A stretch of DNA of 64,000 nucleotides from CAVSMC01 sp963798655 (GTDB taxonomy: Bacteria > Pseudomonadota > Gammaproteobacteria > Burkholderiales > Casimicrobiaceae), in NCBI GenBank assembly GCA_963798655.1, contig CAWCUH010000010.1:1-64000 (forward strand). The letters run 5' to 3'. Position 1 is the first letter of the stretch. Each line of letters starts with the position of its first letter. Shown in pieces: positions 20,355-29,800 of the stretch. The position numbers were made by a program, and so were the translations under genes. The notes beneath the pieces are model-generated. The model ran no database searches. It was not told where the DNA came from and was given only the letters and a program-made list of their open reading frames with translations.

Positions 20355-21077
20355 GCCTCGCTGCTCACCTTCACGGCAAGCACATAACCTTCGCCGCGCA
20401 CCGTCTTGATCAGCCGTGGCTCGCGCGAATCGTCGCCGAGCCGATGCCGCAGCCGGCTCACCTGCACGTCGATGCTGCGATCGAGCGGGTCGGCCTCCTT
20501 GCCCTGCGTGAGATCGACGAGCTGGTCGCGGTTGAGCACGCGGTTCGGGTGATCGAGAAAGATCCGCAGCAGCCGGTATTCCGCGCCGGACAGCGGTGTC
20601 ACGACACCGGCTGCGGAAACGAGTTGCCGATGGACGGTGTCGAGTGCCCAATCCGCAAACCGGATTTGCCGCGCGTCGTCGGGCCGCAGGTTGTGCGGCA
20701 GGCTGCGCGCGCGGCGCAGGACCACCTTGATGCGGGCGAGCAGTTCCCTCGCATTGAACGGCTTGGCCAGGTAATCGTCGGCACCCATCTCGAGGCCGAC
20801 GATGCGATCGGTCTCCTCGCCGCGCGCGGTGAGCATGATGACCGGAATATCGGAGGACTTTGCGCGCAGGTCGCGGCACAGCGTCAGTCCGTCGTCACCC
20901 GGAAGCATCAGGTCGAGCACGATCAAATCGATCCGTGCCGCGTCAAGCGCGTGCCACATCCCGCGACCCTCCGCCGACGGCGGTCACGCGCAACCCGTTC
21001 TTCTCCAGATATTGCGAGAGCAGGTTCCGAATTTCAGCGTCGTCATCGACGATCAGGATGTGATCGGGCAACTCCAT
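20351..21077 (-). pseudogene. OmpR-family response regulator, single-base frameshift
   Basis: The gene reads as an OmpR/PhoB regulator split between two frames. From the ATG at 21077 comes MELPDHILIVDDDAEIRN and 25 more residues of a receiver domain, then the frame hits a stop. From about 20959 the other frame continues exactly where it should (DLIVLDLMLPGDDG with the phospho-acceptor aspartate, ADDYLAKPF, then a winged-helix domain ending VRGEGYVL). One extra base near 20965 separates the halves. Either a sequencing indel or a real inactivating mutation; the remainder is intact, and the kinase downstream looks functional. If translated only from the internal ATG at 20959, the product would lack the acidic pocket. 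Confidence 0.8.
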
Positions 21078-21291
21078 GCACTGATTTTCGAACAGTTCGA
21101 GCCGAGGCGGGCGGGAGGAAAGTAACGCAGTGTGTCAAGGACCGGTCCGGTTGCACTGCGCTACCAAAAGGGCTCGCGTTGACATGATGGGCTTACATGA
21201 AGGTGCTCAAATCATAACCGTTGCGAAGAGGGATGCCGGTCGAACGCTCCTTCCCCCGCACCGATTCCTCCCTATCCACCGGAGACGCACA

Positions 21292-21826
21292 ATGAAACGG
21301 ATTCCCACGGGTGTAGCGGCCGTCGCAGCCGCCCTTGCGCTGGCAGTCGCCGCGGTCACATATGCGCAGCCTTTCGGCATGGCGCAGTCAAGCATGGGTC
21401 CCGGGTTATGGACCGGGCATGGGCCCGGGTTATGGACCGGGCATGGGCATGGGCCCGGGTCATGGGCCAATGGCCGGGGCCGACGCGGCAGCGATGATCG
21501 ATTCGCGCCTCGTCGACATGAAGGCGCAGCTCGGGATCACCGCCACTCAGGAAAGCGCGTGGCAGGCGTTCACCGCCGCGGCCAAGCAGCAGGCCACGGA
21601 GATTCAGTCGATGCGCGCGCAGATGCAGCAAGGAACAGGCACTGCGCCGGAGCGCATGGCCCAGCGCGCGACGCTCATGCAGCAGCACGCTCAAGCGATG
21701 GCCACGATGACCAACGCGTTCAATGCCCTGTATGCGGTGCTGACTCCGGAGCAAAGGAGCGTCGCCGACCAGCGTTTCGGCATGATGGGTCCAGCGGCGA
21801 TGCGCTTCGGCGCGCGCGCGGGCTAA
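21292..21826 (+). pseudogene. Spy/CpxP-like periplasmic protein, frameshifted in its GPGYGPGM repeat
   Basis: The ATG at 21292 opens a clear signal peptide (MKRIPTGV, a hydrophobic core, cleavage near TYAQ). About 35 residues in, the frame shifts in a GC-rich repeat encoding GPGYGPGMGPGYGPGM, and the true continuation is in another frame: helical GITATQESAWQAFTAAAKQQ, AERMAQRA-like segments and ALYAVLTPEQRSVAD, which match the LTXXQ pattern of Spy/CpxP periplasmic chaperones. One surplus C in GGTCCCGGG near 21394 accounts for it. Divergent from the two-component pair, so probably its target. A terminator follows directly. Whether the shift is real or a homopolymer error cannot be decided here. 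Confidence 0.75.
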
Positions 21827-21833
21827 GCGAAAT

Positions 21834-21856
21834 GGGGCGGGCAACCGCCCCTTTTT
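21834..21856 (+). terminator. Rho-independent terminator after the Spy-like gene
   Basis: A 7-bp stem GGGGCGG/CCGCCCC with a GCAA loop is followed by a run of five T. It lies 8 nt after the stop codon of the Spy/CpxP-like gene. Confidence 0.85.
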
Positions 21857-21931
21857 CGACGGGCTCCGGACTTATGATCGAGGTCATGGCGAGCGCCGTC
21901 CCGCGCTCCTGGGGGCGAAGTCCGGCAGGCA

Positions 21932-23227
21932 TCACGACCGCTGCCCACCGAGCAGCCGGGTGAGCCGCTCGGCGTCGCCTTTGCGGACCTTGCCAGCGCT
22001 TGCGACCGCCGCGCCTGCGTCGAGCATCCGCGCGAACGCGTCGCGCACGTCGGCTGCTCGGACGGCGGCGATGCTCGCGAGCAGCTCCTCGGCGGGCCGC
22101 ACGCGACCGAGCGCGAAGAGATCGAGCGCCGCGAGCTCCAGCCGCTGCGCGGGCGCTTCGCGCTCGCACAGCAAGCGCACGGCGGTCTGGTTGCGCGCAC
22201 GCTCGAGCCCAACCCGGTCGGTGGTCTCGACGTGCTGGCGCAGCAACCGGCTCACCTCATCGACGTAGTCGTCGAGATGCCCGGGCGTCGTCGACGCCTC
22301 GATCACGAACTCGCCGTACGCGTCCTTCACGTCGGTCCAGCAATCCGCGTGGTACACGAGGCCGCGTCGCTCGCGCAGACGGTCGAGCAGCGGCGAGCTC
22401 ATGCCTTCGCCGAAGAGCGCCGCCGCGAGGACGAACGCATCGTGCGCCGCCGTCAGCGGCGGGATCGGGAAGCCGGCGACGACGTGCACCTGGCTCGAGC
22501 CGGCGAGGCGGCGCGAACGAATGCCTCCGACGAAGTCCGGCGCTGCGATTACGTTCGCGCTGCCGCGCGGCATGTCGCCGAACGCGCACTGCGCGGCATC
22601 GACGATCTCTTCGGGATTCACATCGCCGGCCACGCCGACGACCGTGTTGGCGGCGGTGTACTGCTGCTGCACCCATGCCACGAGGTCGCTGCGCGTGAAC
22701 CGTCGCAGGTTCGCGCGGCTGCCGATGACGGGCTGTGCCGCCGGATGCGTGCCATAGCAGGCGCGGTCGAAGAGCCTGAAGGCAGCCGCCATCGCGTCGT
22801 CCTCGTCCTCGGTGTACTCGTGGAGGATGACGCCGCGCTCGCGCTCGAGCTCGGTCTCCGGAAAGGTGCTTTCGCGCACGATGTCTGCGAGCATGCGCAC
22901 GAACGCTCGCGCGTCGCGGGCGAGGCCGCGCATGTGGAAAGCGGTGTGATCCTTGTCGGTGTGCGCGTTGACCTCGGCGCCCAGACGCTCGGCGTCGAGG
23001 TTGATACGCTGACAGTCGCGCGAGCGCGTCCCCTTGAACGCCATGTGCTCGATCAAATGGCTGATGCCGTTGAGGCGCGCGCTTTCATGTTGGCTGCCGC
23101 TGCGAACGAAGACGCTCACGGCTGCGGTCGCGAGATGCGGCAGCCGGAACACGACGACTTGCACGCCGTTGTCGAGCGCGGCGATCACGGCGTCCGCATC
23201 GGCGTGCTCGGCGCGAACGTGCAGCAT
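21932..23227 (-). CDS. M16 (pitrilysin/insulinase family) zinc peptidase
   Basis: A 431-aa single-unit M16 protease. The inverted zinc motif HLIEH (residues 57-61) and the downstream glutamate in ERGVILHEY are present, so it should be active. The C-terminal half contains the R/Y-type substrate-binding block LRERRGLVYHADC. No signal peptide is visible. Family members degrade small peptides, process coenzyme PQQ precursor or mature bacteriocins; no such partner genes are nearby. It is transcribed in the same direction as the diiron protein upstream, with a gap of about 195 nt. Confidence 0.83.
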   Translation of the reverse strand: MLHVRAEHADADAVIAALDNGVQVVVFRLPHLATAAVSVFVRSGSQHESARLNGISHLIEHMAFKGTRSRDCQRINLDAERLGAEVNAHTDKDHTAFHMRGLARDARAFVRMLADIVRESTFPETELERERGVILHEYTEDEDDAMAAAFRLFDRACYGTHPAAQPVIGSRANLRRFTRSDLVAWVQQQYTAANTVVGVAGDVNPEEIVDAAQCAFGDMPRGSANVIAAPDFVGGIRSRRLAGSSQVHVVAGFPIPPLTAAHDAFVLAAALFGEGMSSPLLDRLRERRGLVYHADCWTDVKDAYGEFVIEASTTPGHLDDYVDEVSRLLRQHVETTDRVGLERARNQTAVRLLCEREAPAQRLELAALDLFALGRVRPAEELLASIAAVRAADVRDAFARMLDAGAAVASAGKVRKGDAERLTRLLGGQRS

Positions 23228-23423
23228 CGCGCCGCGGTCAGGCGTGCGACGGCGGGCCGTTGCGGACCCGGGCGCTCATCGAGGATCAGCGTGCATGGAG
23301 TTCGGCGCAGCGGTGGCGGAACCACCGAGCGCCCACATAGCGTGCCGCAGTCGGATCGCGCGAGCAAGGCCCGGTCGCGTATTGCCGAGCCGCGGCACGC
23401 CACGCGCGCGTCCGCAAAAGGCC

Positions 23424-24365
23424 TCAGTTGAGAATCGGCGCAAGCGCCTCGCCGATGCGCGCCATCTGCACCGCGCTCACCCGCTTCTCGAGAAGCCCGG
23501 CGAATCGAGGGTCCTTCACGCCAGACACGATGTACTGCCAGCGATAGGCAGCCAAGAACGCCTTCGCGACCTGCGACCGGGCGTCGCCCGATAGGGGATT
23601 CGCACATCGGGTCGCGAAGTATTCGGTATCCGCTTCGGCCTGCAGACGCAGCAGCCCGTCGACAGCGGCGACCAGCTCGATCAGGTCGCCGACTGCGCGT
23701 TCGCGCGCCTCGGAGGTGATCTTCCCGTCCTCGCGCTTCCATTCGAGCTCGTCGAGAATCGCATGCTGCGACTCCTCCCTGGCGTGGAACGTGAAGACGT
23801 CTTTCCAGACGGCAGACAGCTCGGCGTCCGGCTCGATCGCTTCGCGGTAATGCGCGAGAACGAAGATCTCGATGTGACAGATCAGCGCCAGTACCGACCA
23901 TGTCGACTTCCCGAGAACGACCGACGCGACCGCGTTCGCATCCGGCACGAAGCGGTAGCCGTCCGGCATTCCCTCCGCGCACATCCGTTCGATGCGGCGA
24001 AACAGCTCCTGGTGCTTCAACTCTTCGTCGGTGAAGCGCACCAGCGCTTCGAAGGCCTTCTGATCGGCGAACCAGTGATCGCGACTCACCTCGAGGATCT
24101 TGGGGGCGATGAACCGTTCGACGAGCCCGAACATGTTGGCGTACGTCCGTCCCTGGATCTGGCTGAAGAAGCGACGATCCGCCATGGACAGGAACGGCAG
24201 CTCGCTCACGTGCGAGAGACCATCGGGCATGAATTTATGGCCGAAGTCGAACGCGCGACCCCGGATTACGTCGCGCTCGATTTCCCAGCGGATTCTCTTC
24301 GATACTTCGACGCACCTTGCATAGACGTCGGCGTCAGGGCGTTCGGCTTGCATCTGTGCTTGCAT
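23424..24365 (-). CDS. Ferritin-like diiron protein
   Basis: A 313-aa all-helical protein with paired diiron ligand motifs: EELKHQELF (E...ExxH) and, later, EESQHAILDE, with a further CHIEIFVLAHYREA helix supplying acidic and histidine ligands. This fits the ferritin-like/oxygenase (AurF-like) superfamily. The substrate is unknown. The start is the ATG of MQAQMQAE, preceded by GAGGAG at good spacing; the longer frame is low-complexity. It is the last gene of the minus-strand series beginning at 26700 and could belong to the operon controlled by the conserved promoter there, but gaps of over 150 nt leave that open. Confidence 0.72.
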   Translation of the reverse strand: MQAQMQAERPDADVYARCVEVSKRIRWEIERDVIRGRAFDFGHKFMPDGLSHVSELPFLSMADRRFFSQIQGRTYANMFGLVERFIAPKILEVSRDHWFADQKAFEALVRFTDEELKHQELFRRIERMCAEGMPDGYRFVPDANAVASVVLGKSTWSVLALICHIEIFVLAHYREAIEPDAELSAVWKDVFTFHAREESQHAILDELEWKREDGKITSEARERAVGDLIELVAAVDGLLRLQAEADTEYFATRCANPLSGDARSQVAKAFLAAYRWQYIVSGVKDPRFAGLLEKRVSAVQMARIGEALAPILN

Positions 24366-24539
24366 GGTGCTTCTCCTCGTCGTGTGTGGATGGATGGCGC
24401 CGCCACCGAAACCGTTCGATGCGACGGCGTGCAGCGCCCAGGCTTGCGCAGCCGTGCGCGAACGTGGCTCTTGCGATCGCTCGTCGAATGCGGCGGCGGG
24501 CGCGGGCGAGGGTGACAGTGTTCGTGTCATATCGGCGGG

Positions 24540-25388
24540 TCAGGCGGCAGCGCTGTTCAAGCGGGGAACGTATTCCATGGCGGTCGAGGCTTGTTGCGCG
24601 ATGAAAGCTTCGATCCGGCCATTGACTGTCTCGGGCTCCGTGACCGGGCCCATGTGGTCGAGTCCATCGAGCATCGCGACCTCCGATGCGGGCAACGCGT
24701 ACGCCAGCAGCTCGGTGAGCCGTCGTGTAGACGCCTTCGTCCGCGTGCCGGCCATCAACAGCGTGGGCATGCGCAGTTGCCGATAATCGTTGAGCCTCGT
24801 GCCGTCGGCTGCGAGCGCCTTGAAGTGCCGATCGATCGCGGGCATGCGCGACGAAATCGTCGTCCGCTGCGAACCGCTCAGGCGATGCCATGCGCCGTCA
24901 CCCGACCAGTAGGTGACGAATCGCTCGGCTGCGGCTTCGATGGATCCGGCCCGAAGCGAGCGGTCGATGCCGTCGGCGAGGAAGCGCACCTCGGCCGCCG
25001 CCGCATCGTGCGCGTCGTACGCGAACAGCGTCGCGAAGGGCACCGGTTCATAGAGTGAAAGGCTCGCAACGCGCTCCTGCAGCTCGAATGCGATGCTCAG
25101 CGCAACTGCCCCTCCATACGAGTGACCGACAAGGTGGATCGGTCCGCTCCAGCTGCTCAACAGGCGCAAGATGCGGGAAGCTTCGTCATGCAGCGTCAGC
25201 TCGCGTGCCTGGTCCCAGCCGGGCGCTGCGCGATGGCCGTAAAGATCGAGCGCTATGACCTGGCCGAGGTGCCCGACGCGCTCCGCCAGCGCATGCCATT
25301 GGCGAGAAGAGCTTCCGGACGCGTGCAGGCAAACCACCGCGGGAAAGCGATGACCGCGCAATTCGATGGCCGATGGATGGGTTTTCAT
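24540..25388 (-). CDS. Alpha/beta hydrolase
   Basis: A 282-aa alpha/beta-hydrolase. It has the nucleophile elbow GHSYGG, the oxyanion strand VVCLHASGSSSRQW, a cap domain around residues 120-180, and a C-terminal GLDHMGP supplying the catalytic histidine; an acid residue is expected near MAGTRTKAST. Esterase, lactonase or C-C hydrolase roles are all possible. The start at 25388 (MKTHPSAIELRG) is followed at once by the first strand. The gene lies downstream of the DUF1127-type membrane protein on the same strand with a gap of about 97 nt. Confidence 0.78.
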   Translation of the reverse strand: MKTHPSAIELRGHRFPAVVCLHASGSSSRQWHALAERVGHLGQVIALDLYGHRAAPGWDQARELTLHDEASRILRLLSSWSGPIHLVGHSYGGAVALSIAFELQERVASLSLYEPVPFATLFAYDAHDAAAAEVRFLADGIDRSLRAGSIEAAAERFVTYWSGDGAWHRLSGSQRTTISSRMPAIDRHFKALAADGTRLNDYRQLRMPTLLMAGTRTKASTRRLTELLAYALPASEVAMLDGLDHMGPVTEPETVNGRIEAFIAQQASTAMEYVPRLNSAAA

Positions 25389-25485
25389 CAAGTGTGCTTT
25401 CGTGTCGTCTGTTCTCGACCGCGGGTGCTCGCACGACAGTGTGCGTAGCGCGGCGTGCGGGTGTTCGACGCGGTTTCCGGGCGGC

Positions 25486-25884
25486 TCATGCCACGACGTC
25501 GAGCGCCGTGCGAGCGCAGCGCCAGCTGACCCTCGCGAAGAGGCTGCCGGCGAGAACCGCTGCCAGCGCAGCCGGCAACGAAAAGTCGCCGTCGATCCAT
25601 TGCGCGATTCCGGCGAACGCCATCGACGCACCGAGGAGGCCGGCATGCAGCCACAGCGCGCACGTGACGAGCGCGCGACGCTCGCGGCTCGAACGCGGGG
25701 CGCCGTCTCCGAACGGCGGCTGCGGGACCGGTTCGCTCGCGATCCATGCCAGCGGTCGCACATCGGGTCGCACGAGTCCGATGTCGAACAGCTCGCGCTC
25801 GGTCATCGAACCCGTGGCAGTCCGTGCGTTCGCGGCCGCGTCGACGCGCGCGTGCCAGCGACCGAGTCGCCTTGCCGCAATCAC
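25486..25884 (-). CDS. Small protein with DUF1127 motif fused to two membrane helices
   Basis: Starting at a GTG that overlaps the preceding stop (GTGA), the 132-aa product begins RRLGRWHARVDAA and MTERELFDIGLVRPDV, which resembles the DUF1127 domain (W..R....L..L.DREL.DIGL.R.D). The second half has two hydrophobic helices (about residues 75-95 and 102-120). DUF1127 proteins are short, often arginine-rich and affect phosphate/nitrogen metabolism, RNA maturation or stress in alphaproteobacteria; most are free-standing and under 60 residues. Fusion to membrane helices is unusual. An ATG at 25806 would drop half of the DUF1127 motif, so I prefer the GTG. Confidence 0.65.
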   Translation of the reverse strand: MIAARRLGRWHARVDAAANARTATGSMTERELFDIGLVRPDVRPLAWIASEPVPQPPFGDGAPRSSRERRALVTCALWLHAGLLGASMAFAGIAQWIDGDFSLPAALAAVLAGSLFARVSWRCARTALDVVA

Positions 25885-26309
25885 TGCGGCAGCAGCTCGC
25901 CGGAGCCGCCCATTTCTTTCGGCAAGTCGCGCATCTTCGGCAAGCCGTCCTTGATCGGCAGTACCGCTTCGGCATAATTGACGTGCAGCTGCGGCTCGTG
26001 GCGATACCCGGGGATCGTCGCCGCGTACACGTCGATCAATTCCCAGTGCGGATGGTCGGTGAACAGGTGGCCGCCGCACACTTTGCAGAACTTGCGGTAG
26101 CTGCGCTCGGTCTTGTGATAGACGCCGACGTTCGCTTCGCCGCGCGTGACCTTCACCGCCGACGGCTTCCAGAGGCTGAAGGCGTTCACCGGTGCCGCGG
26201 ACCAGCTTCGACAGGACGCGCAATGACAGAAGCCCGCCGCGACCGGCTCGCCGGTCACGCTCACTTCCACTGCACCGCAAAAACAGCTTCCCTTGTACGT
26301 GTCGGCCAT
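25881..26309 (-). CDS. GFA/CENP-V-family zinc protein
   Basis: A 142-aa protein of the GFA (glutathione-dependent formaldehyde-activating) fold. Zinc-binding cysteines are in CFCGAV, CHCASC and CKVCGG. A typical GFA protein has this length. Most members have no proven enzymatic role, although one binds S-hydroxymethyl-glutathione. The start is the ATG of MADTYKGS; the longer frame has no homology-like content. It is the second gene of the operon that starts at 26700, and its stop overlaps the DUF1127-type gene by 4 nt. Confidence 0.82.
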   Translation of the reverse strand: MADTYKGSCFCGAVEVSVTGEPVAAGFCHCASCRSWSAAPVNAFSLWKPSAVKVTRGEANVGVYHKTERSYRKFCKVCGGHLFTDHPHWELIDVYAATIPGYRHEPQLHVNYAEAVLPIKDGLPKMRDLPKEMGGSGELLPQ

Positions 26310-26361
26310 CGTGGCTTCTCCGGTGTGATGTAGCGACGCACGCGAGCGCGTCGACGAGCAA

Positions 26362-26700
26362 TCAGATGTCACGTGAGGCATCGTGCAGTCGCGATCGACC
26401 GGCGTGCAGCGACGGTTGAGCGCGTGAAGAGAGGTCGACGAGGGCGTCGTGCGCCGTCGACAGCGTGCAGGAAACGGTTGGCGCGCTTTCGAGCCGTGCC
26501 GGCAAAGCGACGAGCGCCGCCATCGTCAGCACCGCCATCGCGATCGCCGCGAGCGCAGAAGCGCCGCTTCGCGTCGAAGGCGGATAGCCGTCCGCAAACC
26601 GAGGCTTCAGTTGCCGAAGCTGCGGGCGTTCGAGCGCTTCACCACGCCGGGCGGCGCGCGACAGCGCTTCGCCTGTTTCGTTGCCGGGCTGCAGTTGCAT
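26362..26700 (-). CDS. Small single-pass membrane protein under a conserved promoter
   Basis: A 112-aa protein with a charged N-terminal half, one membrane helix (about residues 48-68, SALAAIAMAVLTMAALVAL) and a short tail. No family is recognised. The start is supported by GGAGGAG with 7-nt spacing. Upstream lies a promoter almost identical to that of the membrane-protein gene at 31832 on the other side of the two-component operon. It heads a likely operon with the GFA protein, the DUF1127 membrane protein and perhaps the alpha/beta hydrolase. A proposed target of the neighbouring response regulator; this is inference. Confidence 0.6.
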   Translation of the reverse strand: MQLQPGNETGEALSRAARRGEALERPQLRQLKPRFADGYPPSTRSGASALAAIAMAVLTMAALVALPARLESAPTVSCTLSTAHDALVDLSSRAQPSLHAGRSRLHDASRDI

Positions 26701-26826
26701 CGCGTCGCTCCTCCGGTCACGTTCGATTGCGCAACCGACCGCGGCGATCGCCGCCGGCATTGCGCGTGACGTGATGGCTGCACTGTAGCGACGCGGTGTT
26801 GCAGTGCGACTGCGGCGAGCGGCCGC

Positions 26827-26846
26827 ATTTGCTTCGTTTGTTTCAC
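26827..26846 (-). promoter_or_regulatory. Tandem 9-bp repeat box upstream of the left small-protein operon
   Basis: Read on the minus strand the site is GTGAAACAAACGAAGCAAAT, two 9-bp half-sites (GAAACAAAC and GAAGCAAAT) in direct repeat, the layout bound by OmpR-type regulators. It matches the site at 31761-31780 in 17 of 20 positions. Eleven bases downstream of each box is the same 10-mer GCCGCAGTCG, and 38-39 bases downstream comes a -10-like element followed by AGTGCAGC. It lies about 126 bp before the ATG at 26700. Confidence 0.65.
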
Positions 26847-26887
26847 GCCGCCGCGCACGTCGGCGGAGGAGGGCTCGCAGCGCTGCG

Positions 26888-29800
26888 CTATCGCGCCGTC
26901 GATGCGAGTTGCGCGACGATGCGACGGACCTCGCTCGGCAGGAACGGCTTCTCGATCACCGGACGGCCGCTTGCCGAGACGAATTCGCGCAGGTCGGACG
27001 CGAGCGTATCGCCGGTCACGAACACGACGCGCGTTGCCTGCGCCGGCCAGTGCCGCTGGATCTCACCGTACAGCGCGCGTCCGTCGACGTCGGCCATCCG
27101 GATGTCGGTGAGAATCACATCGAAATGTTCGGTTTCCATCCGTTGCAGCGCTTCACGCCCCGACGCGACGGACACGACGCGATGGCGCGCACCGGCGAGT
27201 ATGTCGTTGAGCGTTTCGCGGATCTCGTCTTCGTCGTCGACGACGAGGATCGAGCGCGACACCGCGCTCGGCACCGACGACGTATCGAGCTTCATTTCCG
27301 GCCCGCGAGCGGCTCCCGCGGGCAGCGCGACACAGAACACGGCGCCGCCGCCGTCGGGGCAGTCGACGGTGAGCGTGCCCCCATGCGTCTCGACAATGCC
27401 AAGACTCACCGCGAGGCCGACGCCGAGTCCGGTTCCATTCGACTTCGTCGTGAAATACGGCTCGAACACGCGGGCGCGCACGTCGGGCGCGATACCCGGG
27501 CCGTTGTCGGCGACCGTGATGCGGACGACCTGCGCGCGCGCATCGAAACGGCTCGCGATCGTTATCCGCCGCGGCGCGGGCCGCTCCTGCAGCGCCTGCT
27601 GAGCGTTGATCAGCAGATTCAGCAGCACCTGATGGAGCTGGTCGGCATCGGCATGGATCGGCGGGACGTCGCCGGCGAGGTCGAGCGCGACATCGATGCT
27701 GCTCGTGCGCATCGCGTACGCGGTGATGTCGAGCGCCGCGGCGACGACCTCGTTCACGGCAACCGGCCCGCGCTGCGGCTGCTGCTGGCGCGCCATCGCG
27801 AGGAACATGCGCACGATACGCGAGCAGCGCTCGGCGGCCGTGCGGATTTTCAGCGCCGCCGTGCGCGTCACCGGGTCGCCCCGCTCCTCGAGCAGCACCG
27901 CGCGCGCGACCACGACCGACAGTGGATTGTTGAGCTCGTGCGAAACGCCCGCGAGCAGCGAGCCCAGCGCAGCGAGCTTCTCCCGCTGATGCAGCGTGTC
28001 GCGCTGACGCGCCAGTTCCTCGGCGGAGCGCTTCTTCTCGGTGATGTCGCGCGCGATCGTGAGCACGTGCGGCTTGCCTTGATACTGCATCGGGATGCCG
28101 TGCACTTCGAGCTCGATCGCCGAGCCGTCGCTGCGCACGTCGCTCACCTCGTCATGCAGCGATTCGCCGGCGGCGACGGCCTTCAGGAACTCGATGTGGT
28201 AGCACGGGCCGCTGTAGCTCGCCGGAGGCGACGCACCCGCTTCGCCGTCGCCGTAGCCGTACATCCGGCGGAACGCAGGATTGGTGTCGACGATCTCTCC
28301 GTGCGCGTTCCACAGCGCAAGGCCGTCGATCGACGCGTTGAACATCGCGTGATACTGCTCCTCGCTCGCGCGAAGCGCCGCCTCTGCGCTCTTGCGGCCG
28401 GTGATGTCGCGCGCCAGCGCCAGAACGCGGTCGCGACCACCGATGGTCACGCGCTTGACGAAGACTTCGTGCCAGCGCAGCGCGCCGTCCTTGGTCCTGC
28501 CGTGCCACTCGACGCGCGATGCGTCGCCCGCGCTCGCACGCCCGATCAGCGCCATCGCGTCCTGCTGCCTGTACGGCGCGACACCCGAGCCGAGCGATCC
28601 GACGTCGATGCGCCGGAATTCCTCGCGCGTGTATCCGAACGACGAGCACGCTTTTGCATTGACGTCGACGATCGCGCCGGTCGCCGCGTCGTGGACGAAG
28701 ATCGCGTCCTCGGCCGCATCGAAGATCGTGCGATAGCTCGCCTCGGAGATCCGCAGCGCTTCGTCGGAGCGCTTGCGCGCGCTGATGTCGGTCGAGATCG
28801 TGCAAACCGCATACGCGTGGCCGTTCGCGTCGTGCAGCGGAAACTTGATCGAGATGTACGTATGGACGCCGTCGGCGAGCAGCGCGGCTTCCTCGAACTC
28901 CATCGGCGCATTGCGCTCGAGCACGACGACGTCGTTCGCGCGGATCGGATCGGCGATGTCGGCCGGCAACACTTCGCGGTCGGTGCGGCTAACCACGTCC
29001 GCCTGCCGCTTGCCGAACACGTGCTCCCATTGCCGGTTGACGAAGAGAAACCGGCCTTCGGTGTCCTTCACCGACACGACGGCCGTCGCGTTGTCCAGGA
29101 TCTGCTGCAGACGCGCTTCGCTGTCCGCGAGCGCGCGCTGCACACGCGCCCGCTCCGCGATGTCCTCGTGCAGCCGCGTCTGCGTTTCGGCGACCTGCAC
29201 CGCCATCGCGTCGAACGCGCGGCTCAGCCGGGCGAGCTCGTCACGGCCCTTGAGCCTGCTCAACGCGGACAAGTTGCCCGCGGCGAACCGCTCGGCCGCC
29301 TCGACCAGGCCTGCGGTGCGCCGCGTGAGCAGGAAATGGAAGACGAGCCACATCGCAAGCGCGAGCGCGGTGACCCAGCCGGCCCAGTACATCGACTGCT
29401 GGACGACCTGATCGCGCGCCTCGGCCTTGTAGCGCTTCAGGTCGTAGATCAGGAACACGCTGCCGACGCGCGAGGGACGAATGTCCTCGGCATCGCGGCC
29501 CATCAGGATGCCCGCGTGGCCGAGGAGCTCGTCGCCGCTCGAGTCGATCGTCATGCCGGCACGGCGCTCGCGCAGCGTGTTCGCCGTGCGCGCGAGATCG
29601 AACTGGGGCAGCACGTCGGCGATCTGCCGACCGAGCCACGCGCGCCGCGTCGACGTGATCACGCCATCGCGCTCGTCGGTCATCGCGGCGAACGTGACGT
29701 CGTGGTTGTGCGCGAGGACCGCGATCTCGTGCTCGGCTGCCTCGAGATCGCCTTTGAGCAGCAGATACTCGAGCGTGCTTTGCAGCCTCGACATCTCCTG

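Noticed and set aside
21139..21148. Palindrome GGACCGGTCC upstream of the Spy-like gene
   Set aside because: Only one copy, short and GC-rich; the neighbouring TTGACA at 21179 has no matching -10 at usual spacing.
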